From an uncultured Paracoccaceae bacterium (GTDB lineage Bacteria; Pseudomonadota; Alphaproteobacteria; Rhodobacterales; Rhodobacteraceae), in NCBI GenBank assembly GCA_937916485.1, contig CALFSV010000065.1, positions 66,729 to 130,728 of the forward strand: a stretch of DNA of 64,000 bases. The letters run 5' to 3'. Below are positions 48,124 to 57,661 of the stretch, one piece after another. Made by a program: the position numbers and the translations under genes. The notes under the pieces are model-generated. The model was not told the DNA's origin. It saw only the letters and a program-made list of their open reading frames with translations, and did no database searches. Numbering within the stretch: position 1 is the first letter of the stretch; each line of letters starts with the position of its first letter.

Positions 48124-49456
48124 GGGTCAGCCCGTCAATCAGAATAGAGGGAACAACCCGCGACAGGTGCGGGCGGGCGTCGTTGCCCGGTATGATCCGC
48201 ATCAGCATCTCGCGCAGATTGCCGGCGACCGTGCATTCGCTGATCGGGTGGCTGATCTCACCGTTCTGGATCCAGAACCCGGAAGCCCCCCGTGAATAGT
48301 CACCGGTGTTGGGATTGATCGTCGATCCGATCATTGAGGTGACAAGCAGGCCGGTGCCCATCTGTGCGATCAGGTCCGCCCGGCTGGAGTTGCCCTGTGT
48401 AAGTGCGATGTTCGAAACGGACGGCGAGGGTGGCCCACCAGTGCCCCGCGCGGCATTTGCCGTCGACGGCATCCCAAGTTTGCGACCCGTCGCAAGGTCA
48501 AGTGTCCAGCCCGTCAGAACCCCATTCTCGACAATAGCGCGCCGCTGAGTGGGCAGTCCTTCTGCATCAAACAGCTTGGATCCAGAGGTCCGGGGGCGAT
48601 GCGGATCCTCGATCACGCTCAGATGCGAAGGCAGAACTTGCTTGCCCAAGGCATCGCGCAGCCAGCTTGAGCCGCGGGCGATCATCATCCCGTTGGTGGC
48701 CTGAAGCAGGTGACCGATCAGGGATGACGCGATCCGTTCATCGAAGAGTACGGGGTAGGTGCCGGTCTTGGGCTTGCGCGGCGCGTGCCGTGCCACGGCG
48801 CGTTCCCCCGTGATCCGCCCAATTTCGGTCGGGTCGCGCAGATCGGCCTGGAAGATCCGGCTGTCGTGGTCGTAGTCACGCTCCATCCCGGTACCTTCAC
48901 CGCTGATGGCGACACAAGAGATTGCCCTGTCGCTGCGCTGGTAGCCCCCGGCAAAGCCGTTCGTGGCCGCCAGATAGACCTCGCGCCGGCCATACCCGGC
49001 CGAGGCGCTGTCGATCATGGTTACACCATTCACGGCCCGGGCTGCGGCCTCTGCGGTGCGGGCGTCTTCTTCGAGGGCCTGTGCAGAGGGCTCTTCCGTT
49101 GGATCGTAAAGCTCGAGGGGCGCGGTATCCGTGTCGCGGGCCAGTTGGTCGGGGTCTGCCAATCCAGCGTGCGGATCGGCCGGCGCCTCTCGGGCCATCG
49201 CAACGGCCCGTTCTGCCATGCGCAAAAGGCTGGCCTGGCGGGCATCCGAGACAGATACATTCGCCTGCTGCTTGCCGACAAAGACCCGAAGACCGATGTC
49301 GATACTTTCCGACCGCTCTGCCTGTTCCAGCACCCCGTCCCGGACATCGATGGAAATCGAGGTTCCTGCCATGGCAATCGCATCGGCGCTTTCGGCCCCC
49401 GCAGCGCGGGCGGCATCCAAGAGGCGAGCGGTCAAGGCAGGCAGGTCATGCGACAT
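48110..49456 (-). CDS. pmbA: PmbA/TldE-type metalloprotease subunit
   Basis: A 448-residue member of the TldD/PmbA family. It ends with a typical PmbA C-terminal block (GASGFWIQNGEISHPISECTVAGNLREML) and has the fold's central GTYPVLFDERIASSLIGHLL. No HExxxH zinc motif is visible, so it is the TldE/PmbA partner rather than the catalytic TldD. With TldD it degrades peptides and processes modified peptides such as microcins. TldD is not in the window. Confidence 0.9.
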   Translation of the reverse strand: MSHDLPALTARLLDAARAAGAESADAIAMAGTSISIDVRDGVLEQAERSESIDIGLRVFVGKQQANVSVSDARQASLLRMAERAVAMAREAPADPHAGLADPDQLARDTDTAPLELYDPTEEPSAQALEEDARTAEAAARAVNGVTMIDSASAGYGRREVYLAATNGFAGGYQRSDRAISCVAISGEGTGMERDYDHDSRIFQADLRDPTEIGRITGERAVARHAPRKPKTGTYPVLFDERIASSLIGHLLQATNGMMIARGSSWLRDALGKQVLPSHLSVIEDPHRPRTSGSKLFDAEGLPTQRRAIVENGVLTGWTLDLATGRKLGMPSTANAARGTGGPPSPSVSNIALTQGNSSRADLIAQMGTGLLVTSMIGSTINPNTGDYSRGASGFWIQNGEISHPISECTVAGNLREMLMRIIPGNDARPHLSRVVPSILIDGLTLAGD

Positions 49457-49545
49457 CGGAGGGTCCTTGTATCGGGGTGCGGCGAACGTGGCGCGGTGAC
49501 AAGGAGGTAGCCCCTCCGACCTAAAGGAACAAGGCCACCAAACCC

Positions 49546-51066
49546 TTAACGCAGCCTTTGGCCGTTCGCGATGATCTGGCCGTCTTCGGTCAGTTCGATT
49601 GCGGAGGTCAAGTTGTCGTCACCGGGGGCGGCTGTCGTTACCATTCCCAGCCCCATCCGCGCTCCAAAAAGCGCATCTGACGGGATGAACCCTGCATCCG
49701 ACATCATCTCAAGCACACCGTTGATCCCCTGCAGGGTAAAGTCGGCTATCCCGATGGGCTTGGGAAAATCGGGGTAGGTCGTCGTGTCGGCATTGTCGAA
49801 CCGAAACGCTGCCGATCCTGTCACGATGGCATCAAGGGCTGAGACTGTCAGTTCGTTCAGGGTGAAGGCTTCAAGGCTGAAGGGGAGGGGGCCGACATAG
49901 TCGAGGTCCTCAAGCGCCAGAAAATTCAGCCAGTCGACACCGTTGATCACCTGCCCCTCGAGATCGATCGCAAGCCGCCCCGGCGTCCGGGGCAAAGACT
50001 TGTCGGGGTCGAACAGGGCCCAGATCGACGGCCCCAGACGCAGATCGGCTAGATCAAGCGCGTAGGTGAAGGGCTGCGCCTCAGTTGAAGCAAGAAGTGG
50101 GATCAGAAAGCCCGCTGAGACTGAGGAAAGATCAAAGCCAATCGGAAAGGGGAGGACGTCCGGCTGATCAAGATTGACGGCAAGGCCATCAATATCGGCG
50201 TCCACCATGAGGCCTGCGTCACTCAGGGCGAGGCGTGTTGTAGCCGGTCCCGAGAATGTGGATTGCCGGTCGATGACCTGTTGATCGACGGTCGTCAGCG
50301 ATTTTGTATCGCTGCCGCCCGTTTCAGACTCGACGGATACATAAAGGCCATTTCGTAAGGCAGGCGCGAGGTTGAGAAGGTCCGAGCCCCCGGGCTCCAG
50401 CCCAAGGTTGACGGTTGTCACACTGGGTGCGCCCATAATTTCGGTCTCAGACACCAGCCCCATGCCGTCTTCCAGGTAGAACCGCGTGGTGGTGTGCCCG
50501 GTCTCCATCCTTGAATAAACCACTGTCAAAGTATCCTCGACCACGCGGGTCTGGGTCAGGGTTCGGTCTGTTTCAAGAACCATTTCCACGGTAGCGTCAA
50601 ACCCGCCAGGTATGTCCAGAGTGTCCAACCGGATTTCGAGAGGGCCGGTTTCTGTATCATAGCTGATCGCGCCGGGAACGCCTGAGGCGATGGTTACCAG
50701 TTCGTCACCGCTGATCGAAAACGTGACGCTGGCGGTTCCCTCGCCGGGAATAGTTGCCGATAGGGCCAGAAACAGGGGCAAGGGATAGGTGATCCGGACC
50801 GTGCCGTCCGCCGCCTCGGTCATCGTGTAAGAGGACAGCGCATAAGAGACCGTCCCCGCCCCCATCGGCAGGGACCAGGTCGTGATATCGTCGCGGACGG
50901 TCACTGTGTTGCCTGACCGGTTCAGGGTCGCAACCTGACGGCCACCGCTTGCCTCGGCCAGCGCCTGTCCATTTGCCCAGACATCATCGGCTGCAATCTC
51001 CGCCCCGGCGGGCAGTCCCGCCAAGGTCACGGGCAATGCAAGGCTTGCTGCTATGAAACGACGCAT
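49546..51066 (-). CDS. DUF2125 domain protein, paralogue 1
   Basis: A 506-residue secreted protein with an N-terminal signal (MRRFIAASLALPVTLAGLPAGA, cleaved after about residue 22). The mature protein is almost all beta-rich, with repeated strand-turn patterns, and ends IANGQRLR. It resembles the DUF2125 family of Rhodobacterales. It follows a paralogue with the same ends. AAGGGAG precedes the start. The role is unknown; an outer-membrane- or periplasm-associated scaffold is only a guess. Confidence 0.82.
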   Translation of the reverse strand: MRRFIAASLALPVTLAGLPAGAEIAADDVWANGQALAEASGGRQVATLNRSGNTVTVRDDITTWSLPMGAGTVSYALSSYTMTEAADGTVRITYPLPLFLALSATIPGEGTASVTFSISGDELVTIASGVPGAISYDTETGPLEIRLDTLDIPGGFDATVEMVLETDRTLTQTRVVEDTLTVVYSRMETGHTTTRFYLEDGMGLVSETEIMGAPSVTTVNLGLEPGGSDLLNLAPALRNGLYVSVESETGGSDTKSLTTVDQQVIDRQSTFSGPATTRLALSDAGLMVDADIDGLAVNLDQPDVLPFPIGFDLSSVSAGFLIPLLASTEAQPFTYALDLADLRLGPSIWALFDPDKSLPRTPGRLAIDLEGQVINGVDWLNFLALEDLDYVGPLPFSLEAFTLNELTVSALDAIVTGSAAFRFDNADTTTYPDFPKPIGIADFTLQGINGVLEMMSDAGFIPSDALFGARMGLGMVTTAAPGDDNLTSAIELTEDGQIIANGQRLR

Positions 51067-51091
51067 CCCGCATACTCCCTTGATAGCAACC

Positions 51092-51116
51092 GCCGCGCGA
51101 GAGGACCCCGCGCGGC
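51092..51116. terminator. Hairpin between the two DUF2125 genes
   Basis: GCCGCGCG (51092-51099), 9-base loop, CGCGCGGC (51109-51116). It is an exact 8-bp inverted repeat. The T-run is on the plus side (GTTTT), opposite to gene direction, so it may attenuate or stabilise rather than terminate. Confidence 0.4.
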
Positions 51117-51143
51117 GTTTTGGTCATAAGGTCCTTGTAGGCC

Positions 51144-52646
51144 CTATTGCAGGCGTTGACCGTTCGCGATGACGTGACCCTGGTCGTTCACTTCGATGGT
51201 CGAGGTCAGCATGTCGTCGCCAACCGGGGTGGTGAACACGCCCATCATCATACGGGCACCCATCACCTGTTCCTGCGGCAGGAGGCCCATCTGAACCAGC
51301 TTGTCGATCAGGCCATTGGCACCATTGACGGCGATGTCCAGCTTGCCCTCGGGACGGGGAAAGCCGGGAAAGGTCATCATGTCGGTGTTGTCGAAAACGA
51401 ACGCACCAGAACCAAGAACCTCGGCCCCTGCCAGCCGGACGGTCAGATCGTCGAGTGACAAAGACTCAAGCGTACCTGGCAGTTCTGAATCTGCGATTTG
51501 CATCGCTTGAGCGGGATCAAGCAGGTCAAAGAACAGACTTCCCAGACCCGAGACTTTGAAGATCGCGGTTGCAGGGTCATGGGGCAAAACGCCGCCGGGA
51601 TCAGCCATCGACCAGATCATGTCGCTGACGGCAAGGTCGACCAACCGGAACTCGGCCCCGAACTCGGACGGGACGTCGCTTTGGCTAAGCGGCAGGCTGA
51701 CTGAAAGCCCGTATTCCCCCATGCTGAAATCGACGGGAAGGGGAATAGCTGACCCGGTAAAAGACACGGCCAGATCGGTGAGAGAATTGGAATACTCCGC
51801 CCCGTCATAGTCCATCATCACGCCCAGCGACCCACCGGTGGCCGTCGCCGTCCCGTTGGCGGTATCCGTCCCGTCCTGAAAGGCGAAAATATACGTCGAG
51901 TTTCCGAATGAGTATCCTGCATCAACAGAAAACCCGTCGATGAACATTGTCTCGGGGGCGTCCATGTCCATATCGGTCGGTGTTGCGACGGACCCAGCAA
52001 AGCCAAGGTCCATTATTTTGCCTGAGAAGTTGACGAGGACTTCTTCATCAGGCTGGTCGGTATCAAAGAAGATGTCGATGGAAGAGGCAGCCACGTCGTA
52101 GACGATCTGCGTCAAATCCGGACCGGTGATGCTTGTGTATGCGCCGGCCAGACCATTCATCGTCACGATGGCTTCGACAGGCATGGCATCGCCGCTGTCG
52201 GTGATTTCGTCCAGGCTAATGCTGATGCGATCTGCGCTGACGTCGTAGGTCATTTCCTCGGGTGTGCCCGAAACGACCATCTGCACTCCGGCCTGTGTGA
52301 CGGTGATCTTGGCAATGTCGCCAGGGCCGGCATCGATGGTAATCGGGTTGGTCTCGGACATGAGGACCGAGACAGTGCCATCGCCCTGTTCGGTAAACAC
52401 GATTGTACCGATCAACGATTCGACGCTGACGTCGCCGTCGTCCATTGAAAGGACAATATCTGACACGGTCAGGCTGTTGCCCGCCATTGTTTCAGACCCG
52501 ATCGAAACGCCGCCGTCGCCATAGACGTTCAGGCTTTCTTTCCAGTTGTCCCAAACCTGCTGCGCAGTAACGTCTGCCTGTGAGGGCGAAGCGGCCAACA
52601 GGGCGGCAGCTGAGCATGCCATTGCTTGAATTCTCAATGCGGTCAT
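51144..52646 (-). CDS. DUF2125 domain protein, paralogue 2
   Basis: A 500-residue secreted protein with signal MTALRIQAMACSAAALLAASPSQA. Its mature start (DVTAQQVWDNWKESL) matches DDVWANGQAL of the neighbour, and both end with EL/EVNDQGHVIANGQRLQ-type sequence. The body is Asp-, Gly- and Thr-rich and acidic, with beta-strand periodicity. ATG 52646 is chosen because the signal peptide begins there. It shares the tandem arrangement and its function is unknown. Confidence 0.82.
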   Translation of the reverse strand: MTALRIQAMACSAAALLAASPSQADVTAQQVWDNWKESLNVYGDGGVSIGSETMAGNSLTVSDIVLSMDDGDVSVESLIGTIVFTEQGDGTVSVLMSETNPITIDAGPGDIAKITVTQAGVQMVVSGTPEEMTYDVSADRISISLDEITDSGDAMPVEAIVTMNGLAGAYTSITGPDLTQIVYDVAASSIDIFFDTDQPDEEVLVNFSGKIMDLGFAGSVATPTDMDMDAPETMFIDGFSVDAGYSFGNSTYIFAFQDGTDTANGTATATGGSLGVMMDYDGAEYSNSLTDLAVSFTGSAIPLPVDFSMGEYGLSVSLPLSQSDVPSEFGAEFRLVDLAVSDMIWSMADPGGVLPHDPATAIFKVSGLGSLFFDLLDPAQAMQIADSELPGTLESLSLDDLTVRLAGAEVLGSGAFVFDNTDMMTFPGFPRPEGKLDIAVNGANGLIDKLVQMGLLPQEQVMGARMMMGVFTTPVGDDMLTSTIEVNDQGHVIANGQRLQ

Positions 52647-52775
52647 CCGATTTGCCTTCCCATGTGAATATCCTATCGTACCTTCGTTTGCCGCCGCCAT
52701 TCGGTCAAGGTCAGGAAAACTTGACCTTTGTCACAGGTTCGGCAGTGCCAAGGGATGCAGAGGGAGTTTCGCGAC

Positions 52776-53525
52776 ATGGATATGACAGACAAGGTGGTCC
52801 TGATCACCGGTGCAAGCCGTGGGATTGGAGAGGCGGCCGCCCGCGGTTTTGCCGCCGCCGGGGCGAAGGTCGCTCTGGCTGCCCGGGGCAAGGACCGCAT
52901 CGCATCCATCGCCGGCGAGATCGGGTCAGGCGCCATGGCCATTCCTTGCGACGTCAGCCGGTTCTGGGAGGTTGAGGCCGCCGTGCGCGCCACCGTGGCC
53001 GAGTTTGGCCGGCTGGACGTTCTTATCGGTAACGCAGGCGCGATAGAGCCGATTTCCCGCATGGCCGAGGCGGACCCGGATGATTGGGGCAAGGTCATCG
53101 ACATCAATCTCAAGGGTGTCTTTTACGGTATGCGCGCCGCCCTTCCCGTGATGTTGGAGCAAGGGGGCGGAACTGTCCTGACCGTATCATCCGGGGCAGC
53201 CTATGCTCCGGTCGAGGCTTGGTCGCACTACTGTTCCTCCAAGGCCGGGGCCGCAATGCTGACCCGGAGCCTGCACAAGGAGTATGGCGGCCTGGGGATC
53301 AGGGCCATGGGCCTGAGCCCGGGCACGGTCGCCACCGAGATGCAGCGCGAGATCAAGGCATCGGGCATCAACCCGGTCAGCCAGCTTGACTGGTCCGACC
53401 ATATCCCCCCCGAATGGCCCGCCCGGGCCTTGATGTGGATGTGCGGGGCAGGGGCCGATCCCTGGCTGGGCGAAGACATCAGTCTGCGCGAGGACGAGAT
53501 CCGCCGCTCTGTCGGGCTTGTCTAA
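52776..53525 (+). CDS. SDR family oxidoreductase
   Basis: A 249-residue classical short-chain dehydrogenase. NAD(P) binding: LITGASRGIGEAAARGFA (residues 8-25); catalytic: SSGAAYAPVEAWSHYCSSKAG with Tyr and Lys spaced YxxxK. The cofactor-phosphate determinant AARGKDR suggests NADP. AGGGAG precedes ATG 52776 by nine bases. It is divergent from the DUF2125 gene and next to a flavoprotein gene. Substrate unknown. Confidence 0.9.
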   Translation: MDMTDKVVLITGASRGIGEAAARGFAAAGAKVALAARGKDRIASIAGEIGSGAMAIPCDVSRFWEVEAAVRATVAEFGRLDVLIGNAGAIEPISRMAEADPDDWGKVIDINLKGVFYGMRAALPVMLEQGGGTVLTVSSGAAYAPVEAWSHYCSSKAGAAMLTRSLHKEYGGLGIRAMGLSPGTVATEMQREIKASGINPVSQLDWSDHIPPEWPARALMWMCGAGADPWLGEDISLREDEIRRSVGLV

Positions 53526-53608
53526 AGCGAGGGCCTGGAACCGGGGCTTGTCTTGCTTGGTCCGACCCGACATGAGGGGAGAATACCCCAGTAAGATCCA
53601 AGGACCCG

Positions 53609-54799
53609 ATGCCCGACCCACAAGCCCCCTATACCGCCGCCGAAACGGCATTGGTCATCGGGGCCGGACCCGCCGGGCTGATGGCGGCCGACACGCTCGC
53701 CGCCTTGGGGTATACGGTGACGATCGTTGAGGCCATGCCCTCGCCAGGGCGGAAATTCCTTATGGCGGGCAAATCCGGGCTGAACCTGACGATGGACCTG
53801 CCACCCGAGGCCTTTGCGCGAGGCTACGGAGGGGTGCCCGATACCGTGGCAGGCGCAGTGGCCGCCTTTGGGCCCGCCGAGGTCATGGCATGGGCCGAAG
53901 GCTTGGGGCAGGAGGTCTTTGCGGGGACTTCGGGCCGGGTCTTCCCCAAGCTGATGAAGGCCTCACCCCTCTTGCGGGCCTGGTTGGCGCGCCTGGGGGC
54001 TGCGGGCGTTACCCTCAGGACCAGGTGGCGCTGGCATGGGTGGCAGGGCAACGGGCTCCTGTTCGAGACGCCGGATGGGCCGCGGGTGCTGCATCCTGTC
54101 GTGACTATTCTTGCGCTGGGCGGAGCGAGTTGGAAGCGTCTGGGGTCGGACGGGACCTGGGCCGCCCTTCTGCCAGATGAGGTGGCAGAGTTTCAGCCCG
54201 CAAACATGGGGTTCCGCGTCGACTGGTCCGCGCATATGGCGCCCTACTTCGGTCAGCCTGTCAAAGGCTGTGCCTTGATGGCAGGGCAACAAACGGCGCG
54301 TGGAGAGTTCGTCGTCTCATCCCGGGGTGTCGAGGGGGGCGGGATCTATGCCGTCAGTCGCGCTGTTCGTGATGGATCGGCTCTGACGATTGACCTTTGC
54401 CCCGATCTGACGTTGGCGGACTTGCGACAGCGTCTTGCCCAACCACAAGGCAAGGCGAGCCTGTCAAACCACCTCCGCAAGAAGGTAAAGCTTGATGGGG
54501 TCCGACTGGCCCTGCTCAATGAATTCGGCAGGTCGTTTCCCAAGGATCTCGCCGCCTTGATCAAAGTCCTGCCAATAAAGCACGCTGGTCCGAGGCCAAT
54601 AGACGAGGCGATCTCGGTCGCAGGCGGTTTGCGGCTGGACGTGTTGGACGAACACCTGATGTTCCGCAACCGGCCCGGTGTCTTTGCCTGTGGCGAGATG
54701 CTGGATTGGGAAGCCCCAACCGGCGGCTACCTGATCACCGCGTGCCTCGCCACCGGGCGGCTTGCAGGTGAAGGGGCGGCCCGTTTTCTTGCCACCTAG
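53609..54799 (+). CDS. HI0933-like flavoprotein (TIGR03862 type)
   Basis: A 396-residue FAD-dependent oxidoreductase. N-terminal dinucleotide-binding VIGAGPAGLMAADTLAALGYTVTIVE, then RKFLMAGKSGLNLT, the HI0933/BaiN signature, and C-terminal GVFACGEMLDWEAPTGGYLI. Biochemical role is uncertain; related BaiN proteins have been linked to bile-acid dehydroxylation, and others are unassigned. Its stop overlaps the convergent GST gene by four bases (CTAG). Confidence 0.85.
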   Translation: MPDPQAPYTAAETALVIGAGPAGLMAADTLAALGYTVTIVEAMPSPGRKFLMAGKSGLNLTMDLPPEAFARGYGGVPDTVAGAVAAFGPAEVMAWAEGLGQEVFAGTSGRVFPKLMKASPLLRAWLARLGAAGVTLRTRWRWHGWQGNGLLFETPDGPRVLHPVVTILALGGASWKRLGSDGTWAALLPDEVAEFQPANMGFRVDWSAHMAPYFGQPVKGCALMAGQQTARGEFVVSSRGVEGGGIYAVSRAVRDGSALTIDLCPDLTLADLRQRLAQPQGKASLSNHLRKKVKLDGVRLALLNEFGRSFPKDLAALIKVLPIKHAGPRPIDEAISVAGGLRLDVLDEHLMFRNRPGVFACGEMLDWEAPTGGYLITACLATGRLAGEGAARFLAT

Positions 54800-55380
54800 C
54801 GGGCCTGCGCTGCCTTGTAGGTGGGGCGCGCCCGAAGCCTGGCGGAATAGTCGGCAAGAACCGGTTCGTCACAGGGAAACTTGGCAACAGCGGCCCATCC
54901 AAGGCAATGACCCAAGACGATATCGGGTAGCGTCATCCGGTCGCCCATGATGAACGGACCCTCCACCAAGGTGGCGATCCGTTTGCAGCTTTGGGCGAAT
55001 TCCCACCGCAGGGAGTCTTTGATTTCCGGCATCCTTAGTTCTTCGGGCAGGCCAAAGCTGTGGCGGGCACTGGTCCAGAGGGTCCCGTCCAACTCGTCCA
55101 GGACCATCTGGGTCCAGCCGTCTTGCCGGGCACGTTCGATCGTGCCGGGCGGGTATGTCAACTTGCCATGCTTGTCGGCCAAGTAGGTCAGGATGGCGGT
55201 TGAATCGGTCAAGGGAACACCATCGACCAACAGGACCGGGATCTTTCCATTCGGGTTCAGCGCAATGATCTCGGGGGTGCGCGGTTGGGTATTGCTGTGC
55301 TCATAGGTCTCGCCCATTTCCTCCAGCGCCCACATCACGCGAAAGGCTCTCGACCGGAAGGATCCATGAAGATGATACAC
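54796..55380 (-). CDS. Glutathione S-transferase family protein
   Basis: A 194-residue GST: N-terminal thioredoxin-like domain YHLHGSFRSRAFRVMWALEEMG with NPNGKIPVLLVDGVPLTDSTAILTYLA, then the all-helical domain with MTLPDIVLGHCLGW. The start is GTG 55380: AGGAGA lies about eight bases upstream and homologues begin with V/M-Y-x-L-x-G-S. A longer ATG frame exists but would add about 60 residues that do not fit GST. Ends overlapping the convergent flavoprotein gene. Confidence 0.88.
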   Translation of the reverse strand: MYHLHGSFRSRAFRVMWALEEMGETYEHSNTQPRTPEIIALNPNGKIPVLLVDGVPLTDSTAILTYLADKHGKLTYPPGTIERARQDGWTQMVLDELDGTLWTSARHSFGLPEELRMPEIKDSLRWEFAQSCKRIATLVEGPFIMGDRMTLPDIVLGHCLGWAAVAKFPCDEPVLADYSARLRARPTYKAAQAR

Positions 55381-55534
55381 GAGGGAATTCTCCTGACTGT
55401 AGTCTGAGCATGAGGGAATGTGACCCAAAACTTCAAGAGGCCGCTGAATGTGACTGTCTGCGGTTGATCGGGTTTCCATCTTGGCGTCATTGCGGTTAAA
55501 TTGCAAAGCAAGCGACGCAGTTTGGGGTGGCACA

Positions 55535-57661
55535 ATGGCACGATGGGCAATGCGGACCGGCACGGCGATCGGAATGCTGACACTGGCGGTCCCGGCCTTT
55601 GGTCAGGACCGGGGGATCACTTACACCCACTATGGCACACCGGGCCTTCTTGAGATGCCAACCGCCCTGAGCGCGATGGACGGAGAATTGGCGGTAACAC
55701 TCAGCCTGATGGATGGGCAACAGCGCACGGCACTGACCTTTCAAATCACGCCGCGCCTGTTGGGCACCTTCCGGATCGCTGGCACGACCGATTTCTCATA
55801 TCCGGGCGATCCTGTCTTTGATGGCGTTTTCATAGATCGCGGTTTTGACCTGCGCTATCAGATCCTTGATGAAAGCGCGCGTTTGCCCGCCCTCGCGATT
55901 GGCCTCCAAGATTTTCTGGGCACGGGCCATTCTGGGGCGGAATATGTCGTTGCGACCAAGGCGGTGTCGGATTCGATCCGCGTCACGGCTGGACTTGGCT
56001 GGGGTCGGCTTGGATCAAACAATGGCTTCAGCAACCCGTTCGGGATACTGGGGGGCAGCTTTGATACCCGGTCGCCCTCGACCAGCGCGATGGAGCCCGA
56101 AGATATGTTCCAGGGTGATGCCGCCCTTTTTGGCGGGGTCGAATGGGCATTTGCCGACAACTGGACGATCAAGGCCGAATACTCATCGGATGCATATGTC
56201 CGGGAGGCCGACCTGGGCCTGATCAGCATCGACTCGCCGCTCAACTTTGGCCTGACGTGGAAGCCGTTGGACGGGGTGCAGATCGGGGCGTCATACCTAT
56301 ACGGCAACACATTCGGACTCGCTGCTACCGTCCTGATGAACCCGAATGACCGGCCTATGGACGGGGGATTTGATTCCGCGCCAGTCCCGGTTTCGGTTCG
56401 CCCAGCAGATCTGCGGGCCATGACCAGCTGGAATCGCTCAGCCCTGCCCGACGAAGCACTAGCGACAGGGCTGGCACAGGCGATGGAAAGCGAGGGCCTG
56501 ATCCTTTCAGGGATCGAAGTTACCGATACCACTGCCAGATTGCGTTACACCAACACCCGTTACCGCAGCGAGGCGCAGGCGATGGGCCGGTTGGCTCGGA
56601 TGCTGACGCAAGGCCTTCCTCCGTCAATCGAATTGATCACGTTGGAGCCAATGAAATCTGGCATTCCGGTGTCAGCCGTTACATTGCGGCGGTCCGATCT
56701 TGAGGCGCTTGAAACCTCGGCGGGCGGGTCCGAGGCCCTGTTCGACAGGGCAGAATTTGCCGACGCGGGCTCCTCAGTGGGTTTGCTGCCGGTCGCCCCA
56801 GCCGATGGTCCGTTCAATTGGTCGCTGGGCCCCTACCTGGGGCTGGTCTTCGGGCCCGAGGACGACGGCGGACTTGCGCTGAACGGTGGGGTGGAGGTGA
56901 CTGCAAGCTATGCTTTCAGCCCAAACTTCATTCTGGGCAGCGCGGTGCGGCAACAGCTTTTCAACACATCGGACACCGCGACATTCGTGCCCGATGACGA
57001 CGTCCCGGGTGTGCATCCCGTGCGCCGGAACGCGCCGCTTTACGCTTTGGAAGGGACGACAACGATACCGACGTTGACGCTGTCCCACTTCGCCCGACCG
57101 GGCCCCAATCTTTATGGCCGCGTTACGGCAGGCCTTCTTGAGCCGATGTATGGCGGAGTTTCGACCGAGCTATTGTTCAAGCCGGTCGATAGCGCGTGGG
57201 GTTTTGGGGCCGAGGTCAATTATGTCCAGCAACGCGACTTTGACCAGCAGTTCAGCTTCCGAGACTACGATGTCGTGACGGGGCATGGATCGCTCTATTA
57301 TGACTTTGACAGCGGATTTTATGCCCAACTGGACCTAGGCCGGTATCTTGCTGGCGATTGGGGGGCAACCATGACCCTCGACCGCACGTTTGAAAATGGC
57401 TGGCGGGTTGGCGCATCCGCGACTGTAACCGACGTGTCGTTCGATTCGGGCATGTCTGAAGGGGTCGACTATGGAATCAGGGTAACGATCCCCGTTGACT
57501 TCGTTCTGGGCCAGCCAAGTCAAAGGGGCCTGTCCACGACGCTGGGTGCCCCGACACGGGATGACGGGCAGCGGCTCGATGTCGATGGTCGGCTATACGA
57601 CACCGTCCACAGTGGCCACCTGAGCGATCTGGAGGACGGCTGGGGCCGGTTCTGGCGATGA
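55535..57661 (+). CDS. yjbH: YjbH-type outer-membrane protein, exopolysaccharide export
   Basis: A 708-residue predicted outer-membrane beta-barrel with N-terminal signal (MRTGTAIGMLTLAVPAFGQ region). The first part begins GITYTHYGTPGLLEMPTALS, characteristic of YjbH/GfcD proteins, and the C-terminal half contains many alternating, aromatic-ended strands (ASYAFSPNFILGSAVRQQLF) ending RFWR. In enterobacteria YjbEFGH/GfcABCD export exopolysaccharide. ATG 55535 is chosen by position of the signal peptide. Overlaps yjbF (ATGA). Confidence 0.88.
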   Translation: MARWAMRTGTAIGMLTLAVPAFGQDRGITYTHYGTPGLLEMPTALSAMDGELAVTLSLMDGQQRTALTFQITPRLLGTFRIAGTTDFSYPGDPVFDGVFIDRGFDLRYQILDESARLPALAIGLQDFLGTGHSGAEYVVATKAVSDSIRVTAGLGWGRLGSNNGFSNPFGILGGSFDTRSPSTSAMEPEDMFQGDAALFGGVEWAFADNWTIKAEYSSDAYVREADLGLISIDSPLNFGLTWKPLDGVQIGASYLYGNTFGLAATVLMNPNDRPMDGGFDSAPVPVSVRPADLRAMTSWNRSALPDEALATGLAQAMESEGLILSGIEVTDTTARLRYTNTRYRSEAQAMGRLARMLTQGLPPSIELITLEPMKSGIPVSAVTLRRSDLEALETSAGGSEALFDRAEFADAGSSVGLLPVAPADGPFNWSLGPYLGLVFGPEDDGGLALNGGVEVTASYAFSPNFILGSAVRQQLFNTSDTATFVPDDDVPGVHPVRRNAPLYALEGTTTIPTLTLSHFARPGPNLYGRVTAGLLEPMYGGVSTELLFKPVDSAWGFGAEVNYVQQRDFDQQFSFRDYDVVTGHGSLYYDFDSGFYAQLDLGRYLAGDWGATMTLDRTFENGWRVGASATVTDVSFDSGMSEGVDYGIRVTIPVDFVLGQPSQRGLSTTLGAPTRDDGQRLDVDGRLYDTVHSGHLSDLEDGWGRFWR

